64,000 nucleotides of DNA from Sambucus nigra (taxonomy: Eukaryota > Streptophyta > Magnoliopsida > Dipsacales > Adoxaceae), in contig OX422214.1 in NCBI GenBank assembly GCA_949130495.1, positions 256,312,187 through 256,376,186 on the forward strand. The letters run 5' to 3'. The number at the start of each line of letters is the position of its first letter. Positions within the stretch are counted from its first letter, which is position 1. Shown piece after piece: positions 52,975 to 64,000 of the stretch. Under the pieces are notes generated by a model. The model saw only the letters and a list, made by a program, of their open reading frames with translations, made no database searches and was not told where the DNA came from. A program made the translations under genes and the position numbers.

Positions 52975-55675
52975 GTTAACACCTAAGCTCGGGTGCAAAC
53001 TTAGGATATGTTAGAATGAGAAGAGTTTTGGTTAGTTTAGATAATGGGCTATACGCAGGCGTAGACTATGTGTAGATTGAGATGGAATTGTCCCTATAAT
53101 GTGTCGGGTAGCTTAGTTGAGATTCATGTGCATACGATTAGGTGCGCGCTTTAGTAGAGGGGTGAGTTTGAGTTCCACGAGAGTGCGACTCCACTTTAAT
53201 TTTGAAATAGTGAATTTAAATTATTATGCATTTTAATGAACTTGCTATAAATGTTTTCACACCTCGGGCTCATACCCGTTTATATCTCTCTTTCTATATA
53301 TATTGTATTATATTATAGGTGTCCCACCGCAAGGATGTCGATGATGCTTTTCCATCAAGTGTTCTCAGAGCCGTGGCAGATGAGGACTGTTGTGAGATTT
53401 ATATTATAGTCGCTTCTTATCTTATGTAAACCTATATAGGATTCATTTTGTATATCGATTTTATACCCAAGGGTTATATGTAACATTTTATATTTTTTTT
53501 CTCAGGATTGTTGTATTGTCTGTGACCCGACATCATATTCGGGTATATTTCCTTTGTGTACTTAATTGGTTTTTATTTGAGTACTTCCTTTCATCATGAT
53601 ACGTGTGTACCGTTTTATCATGTTCAGTAGCTATTTTGTTATTGGCATGATGTTTATTGTATGTTTTAAAAATTTTGGTATCCTCTTATTATAGTATTGG
53701 GTAGTTAGCTCTGTTTATTTAGTCTCGACAGTAGATGATGAGAACGATCCACTTGAGACTCCTGATTTATTTTAGTATAGGGCTGGCCACCCGTTATTAT
53801 TTTAAGCGGGGTGTCACAATAGGCAAGTAAAAATGGTTTTTTGGCCATAACTTACAAACCGTAGTCTGATTCATGCATGGTCGGGTCCATTAGAAAGAGA
53901 ATTCAAAGCTCTATGATTTTTTGATGGAGGATAAGGCTCGGGGAGAGCACTGTTAATATTTAGTTAGGGTTTGAAGGAGGACTAAGGGTTCAGGGTTGAA
54001 GGTACTTTGTTTGAACCTTATAGAGGAGTGTAGGAGTGCCAAAAACTAACTATTTACTCTTTCGCACCTTATTCTACGGGTAGAGCTCCAACGGCTAGAG
54101 AATATTTCACAACCATAACCAGTTCTTCAAGTCTTAGGCCAAAAAAAATTTATTTAAAAGGGAAGAAAAATTTGTGCTGAGGCAATGGAACCCCCGAGTA
54201 AACAGTGACAAAAACTCTGATGTTTGAGGATATCCTACAGCTAAAATAATGTAATAAATAGTTTGGTTTCTATAAATACTCACAAGTATTTTTTCAATAT
54301 GGATAGAAGATCATACTCAAAAACAAATTATATAGGAAAATGATTTATCAAAACTATCTTGAGTGCAAAAGTCTTACTTTTAAGGATTCAATATTGAATC
54401 AAAAAGCTTGAAATACACACAAGAGATAAACTAAGAAATTTCTCTTGAAAAGATGAATATTTTGTGTCGTGTTTTTTTACAAAAGTTCACTCTAAAATAA
54501 ATATGGAAAAAAAGGCAAGCATTGAAATACTGTTACTAAATCCGTTTAATACAAGATTAAACTATTTAAGTAACTCCGAACTGTTTTTTGAAGAAACTCT
54601 TTTCTAGAAATCAAATCAGTTCAATCACAAGACGTGTTTAAAAAATATGCACGAGGTCTGTTCAAGATTTGTTAACAAATTTTGAAAAACAAAACTAAAA
54701 TAGTTTTAAATCAGCCCACTAATCATAATGAGATGAGGAGATGTAGAAAGATTAAGTACAAGAGATTTTTAACGTGGTAAAACTTCACCCAACTAAGGAA
54801 ACATCCACGACTCCCTCTACGGAGTAAAAAGAAAAATCCACTAAAATAAAATTTAACAGTTACAAACTATCTAACACACATGCACACAAATCAGACCTAT
54901 ACAAGTTTAGTTTGTACCCACTGGTGTCCTTATAACTTTTCTGCAGTTCTGATTCTTGATGTTGTTCTCCCAGTTTGCTAACTTCACTTTGTTCCAGTCT
55001 TTACATCGAATCTTGATTCAAGATCTTATTACCAATACTTTTAGTGTTGTAGTGTGTAAGTGTTTGTGATGGTGATCTAACACATGCATGCACACACTCA
55101 CGCTTATTTTTACAAACAGTCCTAACAAATTACATATAAGATCTATATGCTGTGATTTTCAGTTTCTCTCTTCTTAGGAAACTTGAACCTTATTTGACCT
55201 TTTAAAATAAACCCAGAATCTACGGCTATCTTGCTCAAAATACGTATCAAGATCTTAATCAATCTCAGGATTTTGAAAATATTTTTGAGATTGAAAACCA
55301 CCAAGTGCGATTCCATCTAGGTCAAAGGTCTTGTTTCAAAAGAACTAGAAACAGAAAATGTATTTGTTGATTTTGAGTATGAAAACATTTACAAAAAAGA
55401 ATCAACAAAAGTTTTCTCAAGACGAGAAACTATAAATGCAGATCTATGTGAAACATAACATAAACTGATCAGATCTAGGATTTTTATTAATAAGAAACAC
55501 AGATCGAAACTTAATGTTTAAGTTGAAAACAAGATCTTAAAACAAAGAGGTTACATCACGAAACAACTTAACAAACCAACTCTCAAACACTCAAGGTTGT
55601 GTTTGGTATATAACTAGTTTTGAAAGAGGTTAAGGTTTGAAAGGTGTTTTGGACGATTTAGGGTTAGGGTTTCTA

Positions 55676-55715
55676 ACTCTCTCTCTCTCTCTGGTTTCTC
55701 TCTTTTTTCTCTCTT

Positions 55716-55756
<41 letters not shown>
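55676..55756 (+). repeat. (CT)n microsatellite
   Basis: CT/TCTT-rich run. The minus-strand Arg/Glu-rich frame across it is an artefact. Confidence 0.92.
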
Positions 55757-55810
55757 ACTCTAGAAATGACGAAGTGGAAAAAGCTTTTGAAATGCTGAGG
55801 GTAAGGCTCC

Positions 55811-55818
55811 TTATATAG
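55811..55818 (-). promoter_or_regulatory. TATA box of element A LTR
   Basis: CCCCTATATAAGGAG on the minus strand, followed within about 60-130 bases by the pyrimidine/purine (CT/GA) tract. It fits a plant core promoter. Confidence 0.55.
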
Positions 55819-56531
55819 GGGATGAGAAGGTTCGAGATCGAGGTTCAAAATCAAGGGCTACGATCTAGTCTTCGGCAGTTGACTTTGATCCAACGATAAA
55901 ATATAAGCGGTGGATTAAAAATCTTTTGATTGGTTTAAGAGAGATTCACAGGGATTAAGCTAGAGCACATGTAGATCATTGATTAAAACAATCCACGGGC
56001 AAGAAATGAGCAAGGCTTTTGTCTCTCAGAAGAAACACAAAATGGACCGATATCTGGCTGACAGGTGTAAGGCTGAGATTAAGGCTGAAACGCGTGTTTT
56101 AAAAATAATTACACAAACACCTTTAAGTCTCTAGCACTTTCAGTTTCTACCCAAGTGAACTTCCAGAGATAAAAACACCAATCAAAATTTCAGATTGACC
56201 CCAAAGACTTTTCAAACCAATTTTAATTAAGATTTTTTTTTTAAATCATTAAAAATTCCCAAAAAAATATTAAAATTCAATTTAAGGGAAATTAATACAC
56301 TCAATACACACACAACTAATTATATGCAATATGCAATGTATGAATGCAATACTAATGTGTGTGAGTGTTGGTAAATATACCTTAAGATCAATCAAACAAG
56401 CGGAATAAAATGTAGAGAAGGTTTGAGGCTCTTTGGTTTCTAGGATGGGATTCAATTTTGTCACTGTTTCCAAACTAGATGAGCACTTATATAATGTAGA
56501 CTCAAGTGAGTCAAGAGTATAAGGTGCTTCA

Positions 56532-56888
56532 ATCTCCCCCTTTGGAAATATGAGACAAAATCTCCTTTGAGTCAACTTGGACTCGTAGGGTAACAAAAAG
56601 AAAAGGAAAAACTTATTCCTATACATAATTTCTATCTACCCATTTCCTAGAAAAGAAAATTACAGAACTCAACTAATTACAATTCAATACCCTAATACAA
56701 CTGTTGAGAATAATTGAGAAAAACTGTACATAATTCGGCAAATAATCACTAAGATCAAGCTCTTTTAGAATATGTAAAAAAGAATGAACTGTCATAAGAC
56801 TTAAATTTCTCCCCCATTTTGTCTCAAATGGACAAAGGAAAAAACTAAGCAGGCCAAAAAACAATTTAATCAGCACAAACCATTCCTA
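56532..56888 (-). other. Element A 3' UTR and polypurine tract
   Basis: On the minus strand, after the RNase H stop, comes GACAAAATGGGGGAGAAATTT (about 56826-56806) and, at the LTR border, CCAAAGGGGGAGAT (56545-56532). Two such G-rich tracts near the 3' LTR are common in SIRE-like elements; the second directly abuts TGAAGC. Confidence 0.6.
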
Positions 56889-57752
56889 TTAATTTATGCA
56901 AAGAAACAAATCTATTGTAATCAAAGGTTTGGTAAACATATCTGCGAGTTGCAAATCAGTAGGAAGATAATTGATTTCTAATTCCTTAGTCTCAACTAAT
57001 TCGCCTATAAAGTGATGTCTAATTTTTATATGTTTTGTTTGCGAGTGTTGAACAGGATTTTTAGAGATATTGATCGCACTTTGATTATCACAATAGAGAT
57101 GTAGTGTTTCCTCTTTAATACCATAATCACTTAGCATTTGCTTAAGACAAAGTAATTGAGCACAACAACTTCCAGTGGCTATGTATTCAGATTTAGCTGT
57201 GGATAGAGAAGTGCAATTTTGTTTCTTACTACTTCAACCTACCAAATTATTACCAATATAATAACATGCGCCTGATGTGCTCTTACTATCGTCAGTACAC
57301 CCTGCCCAATCAGCATCGGTATATCATATTATTGTGCTAGGAGTATCATTGGTGTACCATAGTCCCAAGTTTAGAGTGCCTTTAATGTATTTTATGATTC
57401 TTTTAACACACGTTAAATGGCTCTCTTTAGGATTGTTTTGGTAACGAGCACACACACAAGCAGCGTACATAATGTCAGGACATGAGGCACTAAGATATAG
57501 TAAGGTTCCAATCATACTACGATAAAGGGTTGGATCTATGGATTTCCCAGTTTTATCTTTAGACAGTTTAACCGTAGTACTCATGGGAGTTTTAGCATCT
57601 TTTGCACTCTCAAGACCGAATTTGTTAATAATCTATAATGCGTATTTGGATTGCGAAATGAATAATCCTTCTGAATTTTGTTTGACTTGAAGGCCTAAGA
57701 AAAATTATAACTCCCCCATAAGAGACATTTGAAATTCTTTATGCATAATTTC
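56889..57752 (-). pseudogene. pol (RT-RH): Element A: copia RT end and RNase H
   Basis: Minus strand from the break at 57752: EIMHKEFQMSLMGEL, a stop, FFLGLQVKQNSEGLFISQSK, then LSKDKTGKSIDPTLYRSMIG and TLLYLSASCPDIMYAACVCA, then ARYQNNPKESHLTCVKRIIK. The RNase H carries YTDADWAGCTDDSKSTSGAC (about 57320-57260), STAKSEYIATGSCCAQ and LYCDNQSAINISKNPVQHS, and LADMFTKPL near 56925. These are D, E and D of the copia RNase H. Stops at about 57705, 57640 and 57320, and a frame change near 57230. The usual lineage wording is SIRE/Maximus-like. The upstream RT is separated by the insertion of element B. Confidence 0.88.
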
Positions 57753-60290
57753 TGAGAACGCGTGTAATATCGATTTAAATTAAATTCGCAAGTTTCCAAG
57801 AACCCTTATTTAATTAGCGTCTACTTTTAAGCCAAATAAAATCAACCCTTAAACATGCATTTAAATCAACCCATCAAATATAAAGCATGCGACACAAAGT
57901 TAAGGAAAAATCCCCGAAGGGCAAAACCTTTTATTTCTAGAACTTTAAAGAATTTACAAGACCATTGACTTACATACAGCCTGATAATCGCCCACAAGTG
58001 TAACGCACGGTGTCTTCGGTAAACCTTCAAAGCAACGGCTAGAAACAGTGTGACACAGAAATACCCGCAGGTGTCGGTTCCTATGTCGGCGGCTGGAATT
58101 TTCCCTTTCCAGGAGGGCAGCAATGAAGAAGAGAACGGCTTCTCCACAAGGGTTGAACAAACTCAAAGTTGTGTTCTTGGGTTACCAAAAAGATTCACAA
58201 AGGATTTGCAATTGTGTGAATCAAAACATGAGTCTTGGGACTCAAAAATATGAAGACTAGAGTAATTTGGACTCTAAAAAACGTCTTCTAAAGTCTTGCA
58301 AAACAACTCCCCCGAAGTTGGTATTTATAGGAAAAAATATGAAGAGTCTCATGTTCTTAAAACTCTAAAATTCTATCCAGCGTACAAAAAAAACAGCATT
58401 CTTTAAGGAATTTTCTCCATCTTCAAAAGGTCATAACTCTTTCACCGTAGCTCGGATTGAGGTGCCGTTTTTTCCAGTATCTTCGTTACGGTGAGCTCTT
58501 CAACTTTCCAGTTGACCAGACCTCTGAACTATGGATGTGAAATTACGAAAATGCCCTTGAACACTCCTATGGTGCATTTTTTCACTGTTTTGACTTCCCT
58601 TGCGTACCACTTGCATTAAGTCCCTAAAATCGTGGACCGTGAAGTCATTGAGGCAGATGTGGGATATATTAATGGATATGTTGAATGCTTGATTCTCGGA
58701 ATTCGGATTGAGGCCGCCATGTGAGATCGTGAGGTGACGTGCCAAATGTAGCGGCGTACGACATACATAAATGTGACATGTTGGACATGAGAAAAATGTC
58801 CTTACAAATCTCCCCATATGTCTATGCCGGTACATACAAAAAAAATCCGAATTATCAAATATGAAATTTCCTATACAAATCTATCCTCCCATGAACCCAA
58901 AACTGGAAAAGGTACAAATGAATAGTCTTCATCGTTTGTTCTTCAAATCTTCAGGAATCTCAAATATTTTCTCATCAGGGTGTGCAATTCAGAGATCATC
59001 AATGTAGTACCTACACACATGAGATAAAGAAAAATACCAAGTGACGTATCGAGTTTGAAATGAGATAAACATAGATACCAATATATGATAAGCATAAGTC
59101 AAATCTCCAAAACTCCACCAAAATTCAAGCTCCCCCAAAATAAGATAATTCTTTCTCCCCCTTTTTATGATGTCCCCAAATAGACAAATAAGAAGAATGA
59201 ATCAAACAAGCAAAATCGGGGTGTCACGGTATTCAAAACAAGTCATTAAACAATATGACAAACGTGCTCTAGCAAAGAGTTGCTAAAAAAAACTTCACAA
59301 ACTATTTTTTATTTTTCAATTTTTTCGAACAAAAAAAATTTGATACCATTTGAAAAAAATATGTAAAACATGATACAAAAAAAATCACACCATAGATTTA
59401 AACTCAAACAACCAAGTCATGGGAACGGAATGTATGGGTGTGAACACATTCGATAGGTAAATCAACTCAATCAATCATATGTGCACGATGCATATGTGTA
59501 CCCCAAACGAATGAGCATCAAAAGTATCCTTAGGTGTAAAAAATTTGTTGAATTTAGATGACATCGCCTTATGCAAATCAACAAATCAAAGTCAAAGTGA
59601 TTTCACACCAATAACGTCAAAAACTATGTAGCGCATTTTCAAGCATTTCAAGGACGTCCAAACCCGTTTTAAATTCTCCAACCAAACTCCCTCATATATA
59701 TATATTCTTTTAGAGGTAATATAAATTCTCAAACTTTGGAGAATTAGTGCAAAAACCTAAATGGCCCATAATTGGCATGAATTTCTTTTTATTGCCTTTC
59801 AATTTTTTCGGGCTCTTTTAAACCTCTTTGGACCCCGGATAATAAAATTCCTCTATTTTTTAGGTCCAATTTAACGGTGGCTTAGTATTCACAAAGGCTA
59901 AAGAACCTTTCGCAGCCCTTCCCCGTTTGAAAATAAAGCACACAAACTCACAAAACGGTTTTTATATGCACAATTTCCTTATCAAAATTTATCGCGCTTG
60001 GTTCGTTTTAAGGACGGGATTGAAGTGAAAACACCCAACCAACATGTGATAAGACAAGCACAGTAATCAAACAAATTCGTGCATGTGTGCAATAAAGGAA
60101 ATATGAGTCAAACATGTAGGAAGTAACACTTAATTACATCTTAATGACTCCAAACATTATAAATCACATGGATGAATTGACCTATTGTCTCAAAATACTA
60201 TCAAATAGTCACATGAAAAAATGGAATGATGTTGTGACTCGGTCATCCAAAGTGTTCATCCATAAACGGTGCAACAAAAAAAATCTTTTT
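57753..60290 (-). repeat. Element B 3' LTR (outer end of homology approximate)
   Basis: It matches 61472-64000 base for base with few changes. The match is still holding where the window ends, so the true left copy may extend past 60290. It holds a TATA box at 58322-58329 and reading frames repeated in both LTRs that are not considered genes. Confidence 0.8.
58322..58329 (-). promoter_or_regulatory. TATA box in element B 3' LTR
   Basis: TATAAATA on the minus strand within CCTATAAATACCAACTTCGG. It implies a U3 of about 2 kb and an R-U5 of about 0.55 kb. The twin is at 62041-62048. Confidence 0.6.
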
Positions 60291-60389
60291 GTATTTTTCA
60301 AAAAAAATATATACAAAAAGTACATGTCACAACGCTAGCAAAAATATATCAAAAAGCATAACTAGCGTATGACAAACATGCAAACACAA
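60291..60389. other. Junction between element B gag and its 3' LTR
   Basis: About 100 AT-rich bases with no pol sequence. The expected purine tract is not obvious on the minus strand. The 3' LTR may start within this stretch, for example at one of its minus-strand TG dinucleotides. Confidence 0.4.
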
Positions 60390-61286
60390 TCATCTATATG
60401 ATATGGCAAGAGAAGAATCATGTGCAAGCAAACGGGAATCAACTTGTCTAAAATCTAGTTCCTCCAAAAGTGATTTCCTAACCCAAATGGATGAAACACG
60501 TCGACAAGGGGTTTTGGGGACCAACAAAATACTAGACTTCGAATTCCTAGGACCTCTTCCAAGATCAAAACAAAATCGCCTAAGGTGACCATTCCTACCA
60601 CAATATGAGCATGTGTAAATGGGTGGAATGACACCGAAAGTGTGATCTTTTCTAGCGTCCTTGGAATTAGTTGACCCTCTAAAACAAATAATGGTTTTGG
60701 CTTTACAATTAGAAGCATGAGAACACGATGAGCCATTACCATCACTATCAAACCTACTTGAGTCTGTCAAATCATTTTTTAACTTCAAAATTTTTGACTC
60801 AAGCAAAGAATTAGACTCTTCCAAATTAAGGGACGCCTTCTTCAAATTATCAATTAAACTTAACAGTTTATCACGCTCCCTCTCAATTAATACAAACTTA
60901 TTCCTAAGAGTCTTTTCGCGTGTCGTAAAATCATCGATTAATTTTTTATCCTCGACGGCACAAACGGGAACCCTAGAATTTTTTAAGTCCTCCAATTCCT
61001 TCTCTAAAACTAGGACTCTCTCATCACTCTTCTTTTTGGCAATTTTTAAAGAATCAAAATCAGTACACAAATTACCAAAGTGCTCACGACAAATATCACT
61101 TTGAGTTTGAAACTCTTGCAAATATTCAATCTTACTTTTAAAGAGAGAATTTTCTTTTTCCAAAACTTTAATTCTTTTGCAAAGTTTCAAATTCAAACTT
61201 TTTAATTTTTCAGCACGGTCGTGAAATTTATCAAAAATAGGCTCCTCATTAAATGGGCGTTCCATTGAAAAATTGCGATTTTTCAT
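60390..61286 (-). CDS. gag: Element B gag (copia, SIRE-like), intact
   Basis: 298 codons without a stop, start at MKNRNFSMERPFNEEPIFDK. The first 200 residues are a nearly continuous coiled coil (EKLKSLNLKLCKRIKVLEKE, EKELEDLKNSRVPVC, FVLIERERDKLLSLIDNLKK). A CCHC zinc knuckle is complete: CSYCGRNGHLRRFC (about residues 228-241, near 60605-60565). The C-terminus is basic and Ser-rich. Coiled coil followed by one knuckle is the SIRE-like gag C-terminal layout. An N-terminal capsid domain of the usual copia gag is not seen, so the ORF may represent only the second half of a gag. Leader and primer site lie 70-180 bases upstream. The protein would bind element RNA; packaging would need enzymes from another element. 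Confidence 0.78.
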   Translation of the reverse strand: MKNRNFSMERPFNEEPIFDKFHDRAEKLKSLNLKLCKRIKVLEKENSLFKSKIEYLQEFQTQSDICREHFGNLCTDFDSLKIAKKKSDERVLVLEKELEDLKNSRVPVCAVEDKKLIDDFTTREKTLRNKFVLIERERDKLLSLIDNLKKASLNLEESNSLLESKILKLKNDLTDSSRFDSDGNGSSCSHASNCKAKTIICFRGSTNSKDARKDHTFGVIPPIYTCSYCGRNGHLRRFCFDLGRGPRNSKSSILLVPKTPCRRVSSIWVRKSLLEELDFRQVDSRLLAHDSSLAISYR

Positions 61287-61356
61287 AAAACTGATTTTAA
61301 AAAATCAATATCACACAAATTTTTGCCGAAAATAGGAATACGCGATAAATTAGCGT

Positions 61357-61373
61357 AACCTGCTCTGATACCA
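61357..61373 (-). other. Element B primer-site copy, displaced
   Basis: TGGTATCAGAGCAGG on the minus strand, 95 bases inside from the LTR-adjacent copy, with the same flanks (CGCGATAAATTAGCGTAAC on the plus strand). Confidence 0.78.
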
Positions 61374-61451
61374 ATTTGACGACGTGAGAAGTCAAATTGT
61401 ATCAAAAAAAACAAATCCTTAAAAAATCAAGATCACGCGATAAATTAGCGT

Positions 61452-61468
61452 AACCCTCTCTGATACCA
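61452..61468 (-). other. Element B primer-binding site (tRNA-iMet)
   Basis: TGGTATCAGAGAGGG on the minus strand, three bases after the LTR end ...TTCTCA. One base differs from the displaced copy's GAGCAGG. This is the correctly placed site. Confidence 0.82.
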
Positions 61469-61471
61469 ATT

Positions 61472-64000
61472 TGAGAACGCGTGTAATATCGATTTAAATT
61501 AAATTCGCAAGTTTCCAAGAACCCTTATTTAATTAGCGTCTACTTTTAAGCCAAATAAACTCAACCCTTAAACATACATTTAAATCAACCCATCAAATAT
61601 AAAGCATGCGACACAAAGTTAAGGAAAAATCCCCGAAGGGCAAAACCTTTTATTTCTAGAACTTTAAAGAATTTACAAGACCATTGACTTACATACAACC
61701 TGATAATCGCCCACAAGTGTAACGCACGGTGTCTTCGATAAACCTTCAAAGCAACGGCTAGAAACAGTGTGACACAGAAATACCCGCAGGTGTCGGTTCC
61801 TATGTCGGCAGCTGGAATTTTCCCTTTTCAGGAGGGAAGCAATGAAGAAGAGAACGGCTTCTCCACAAGGGTTGAACAAACTCAAAGTTGTGTTCTTGGG
61901 TTACCAAAAAGATTCACAAAGGATTGGCAATTGTGTGAATCAAAACATGAGTCTTGGGACTCAAAAATATGAAGACTAGAGTAATTTGGACTCTAAAAAA
62001 CGTCTTCAAAAGTCTTACAAAACAACTCCCCCGAAGTTGGTATTTATAGGAAAAAATATGAAGAGTCCCATGTTCTTAAAACTCTAAAATTCTATCGAGC
62101 GTACAAAAAAAACAGCATTCTTTAAGGAATTTTCTCCATCTTCAAAAGGTCATAACTCTTTCACCGTAGCTCGGATTGAGGTGCCGTTTTTTCCAGTATC
62201 TTCATTGCGGAGATCTCTTCAACTTTCCAGTTGACCAGACCTCCGAACTATGGATGTGAAATTACGAAAATGCCCTTGAACACTCCTATCGTGCATTTTT
62301 TCACTATTTTGACTTCCCTTGTGTACCACTTGCATTAAGTCCCTAAAATCGTGGACCGTGAAGTCATTGAGGCAGATGTGGGATATATTAATCGATATGT
62401 TGAATGCTTGATTCTCGGAATTCGGATTGAGGCCGCCATTTGAGATCGTGAGGTGACGTGCCAAATGTAGCGGCGTACGACATACATAAATGTAACATGT
62501 TGGACATGAGAAAAATGTCCTTACAAATCTCCCCCTATGTCTATGCCGGTACATACATAAAAAATACGAATTATCAAATATGAAATTGCCTATACAAATC
62601 TACCCTCCCATGAACCCAAAACTGGAAAAGGTACAAATGAATAGTCTTCATCGTTTGTTCTTCAAATCTTCAGGAATCTCAAATATTTTCTCATCAGGGT
62701 GTGCAATTCAGAGATCATCAATGTAGTACCTACACACATGAGATAAAGAAAAATACCAAGTGACGTATCGAGTTTGAAATGAGATAAACATTGATACCAA
62801 TATATGATAAGCATAAGTCAAATCTCAAAAACTCCTCCAAAATTCAAGCTCTCCCAAAATAAGATAATTCTTTCTCCCCCTTTTTATGATGTCCCCAAAT
62901 AGACAAATAAGAAGAATGAATCAAACAAGCGAAATCGGGGTGTCACGGTATTCAAAACAAGGCATTAAACAATATGACAAACGTGCTCTAGCAAAGAGTT
63001 GCTAAAAAAAACTTCACAAACTATTTTTTATTTTTCAATTTTTTCGAACAAAAAAAATTTGATACCATTTGAAAAAAATATGTAAAACATGATACAAAAA
63101 AAATCACACCATAGATTTAAACTCAAACAACCAAGTCATGGGAACGGAATGTATGGGTGTGAACACATTCGATAGGTAAATCAACTCAATCAATCATATG
63201 TGCACGATGCATATGTGTACCCCTAACGAATGAGCATCAAAAGTATCCTTAGGTGTAAAAAATTTGTTGAATTTAGATGACATCGCCTTATGCAAATCAA
63301 CAAATCAAAGTCAAAGTGATTTCCACACCAATAACGTCAAAAACTATGTAGCGCATTTTCAAGCATTTCAAGGACGTGCAAACCCGTTTTAAATTCTCCA
63401 ACCAAACTCCCTCATATATATATTCTTTTAGAGGTAATATAAATTCTCAAACTTTGGACAATTGGTGCAAAAACCTAAATGGCCCATAATTGGATTGAAT
63501 TTCTTTTTATTGCCTTTCAATTTTTTCGAGCTCTTTTAAACCTCTTTGGACCCCGGATAATAAAATTCCTCTATTTTTTAGGTCCAATTTAACGGTGGCT
63601 TAGTATTCGCAAAGGCTAAAGAACCTTTCGCAGCCCTTCCCCGTTTGAAAATAAAGCACACAAACTCACAAAACGGTTTTTATATGCACAATTTCCTTAT
63701 CAAAATTTATCGCGCTTGGTTCGTTTTAAGGACAGGATTGAAGTGAAAACACCCAACCAACATGTGATAAGACAAGCACAATAATCAAACAAATTCGTGC
63801 ATGTGTGCAATAAAGGAAATATGAGTCAAACATGTAGGAAGTAACACTTAATTACATCTTAATGACTCCAAACATTATAAATCACATGGATGAATTGACC
63901 TATTGTCTCAAAACACTATCAAATAGTCACATGAAAAAATGGAATGATGTTGTGACTCGGTCATCCAAAGTGTTCATCCATAAACGGTGCAACAAAAAAA
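61472..64000 (-). repeat. Element B 5' LTR (cut by the window end)
   Basis: Same sequence as 57753-60281, with a TATA box at 62041-62048. It continues to the last base of the window. Confidence 0.85.

Larger units (their letters stand above)
50062..53818 (+). repeat. Tekay-like 3' LTR, 3757 bases
   Basis: Starts TGTAATACCCCGTG and ends GCGGGGTGTCACA, preceded by a purine tract and not followed by a primer site, so it is a 3' LTR. It contains a (GA)n run (50406-50449) and two AT microsatellites, and between 50855 and 51035 at least seven GAATCAATTC/GAATCGATTC-like motifs. It is unusually long. No gene is seen; the open frames at 50325 and 51345 have no family pattern. It is related in style but not in detail to the L1 LTR. 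Confidence 0.82.
53819..56531 (-). repeat. Element A: 3' LTR region of a SIRE-like copia element (left boundary unsure)
   Basis: The LTR starts on the minus strand at TGAAGCACC (56531), right after the purine tract. A TATA box lies about 710 bases in. The rest runs down to the Tekay-like LTR end at 53818, with AT-rich sequence, GAGATTTTTAACGTGG (plus, about 54764) of the kind found in copia LTR leaders, and a CT microsatellite. No coding sequence is supported. It is unclear whether the LTR ends before 53819 or was cut by the Tekay-like insertion. Confidence 0.55.
57753..64000 (-). mobile_element. Element B: young copia-type element with very long LTRs and gag only
   Basis: Two direct repeats of at least 2.53 kb, offset by 3719 bases, start TGAGAACGCG at 57753 and 61472 on the plus strand. 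Between them are an initiator-tRNA primer site (duplicated) next to the right repeat and one gag ORF, all on the minus strand. That identifies the right repeat as 5' LTR and the left as 3' LTR. Protease, integrase, RT and RNase H are absent between them, so the copy is non-autonomous or internally deleted. The first 155 bases of the repeats differ at two positions by eye, the least divergence of any pair here. The element runs off the window end, so its length and target duplication are unknown (left flank ATTTC). Confidence 0.75.

Noticed and set aside
50062..53818. 3' LTR of L1
   Set aside because: The ends are similar in style, but the LTR body differs from 2153-3819/31409-32671 beyond what age alone would explain, and it is 800 bases longer.
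55630..55854. Arg/Glu-repeat minus-strand frame
   Set aside because: It reads across a CT microsatellite in an LTR; composition explains it.
58500..58835. 111-codon minus-strand frame in element B LTR, repeated at 62219-62554, with a CPTCHIYVCRTPLHLARH zinc-finger-like string
   Set aside because: It lies in U3 just upstream of the TATA box, exists twice only because LTRs are duplicated, and the Cys/His spacing (X13) does not fit a C2H2 finger. No homologous gene family is recognised.

Overview
The window is a stretch of large-genome flowering-plant DNA, probably a dicot, made almost entirely of retrotransposons. No host gene is recognised. Every coding trace belongs to plant LTR retrotransposon lineages (Ty3/gypsy Tat, Athila and Tekay/Del-like chromovirus; Ty1/copia SIRE-like) or to a decayed LINE-like ORF1. 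The organism cannot be named from this sequence alone.

Layout. 1-1455 is a minus-strand DUF4283/zinc-knuckle ORF1 relic, followed by a weak CACTA-like fragment (1720-2135). At 2153 an old Tekay-like chromovirus (here L1) begins. Its 5' LTR is split in two (2153-3819 and 31409-32671) by a 27.6-kb insertion: a plus-strand Tat-lineage element (L2, 3820-31403, target duplication GAGGT). L2 is itself split inside its own 108-bp tandem array by a second Tat-lineage element in the opposite orientation (L3, 11271-26414, target duplication CATTT). After the rejoined L1 LTR come a tRNA-iMet-type primer site and the L1 gag. That gag is split by an Athila element (33690-47189, target duplication GTTCC/GTACC). 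The L1 gag tail, protease and part of its reverse transcriptase then follow, up to a break at about 48533.

Right side. A truncated minus-strand copia gag with primer site and LTR stub (48534-49660) abuts the 3' end and a 3.76-kb 3' LTR of a different Tekay-like element (49665-53818). Next are the LTR (to 56531), 3' UTR and RNase H/RT end of a SIRE-like copia element (A, minus strand). Its RT is cut at 57753 by a very young copia-type element (B) with near-identical LTRs of at least 2.5 kb, an intact 298-residue gag and almost no other internal sequence. B runs off the window end.

How the parts work together. Both Tat elements carry gag, protease, RT, RNase H, a second RNase H and integrase in one direction, and an antisense gene (aORF) in the other. 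The two aORFs are of different families: plant mobile domain in L3, 'putative gypsy type transposon'-like in L2. Both show plausible introns. Between pol and aORF, or inside the last aORF intron, each element has a tandem array whose unit contains a perfect short inverted repeat with a 9-base loop. The Athila element has a third, env-position ORF. Nearly all pol genes carry stops, frameshifts or catalytic changes, so the window looks like old heterochromatin with one recent insertion at its right edge. Domain names come from recognising family motifs by eye; no database search was possible.
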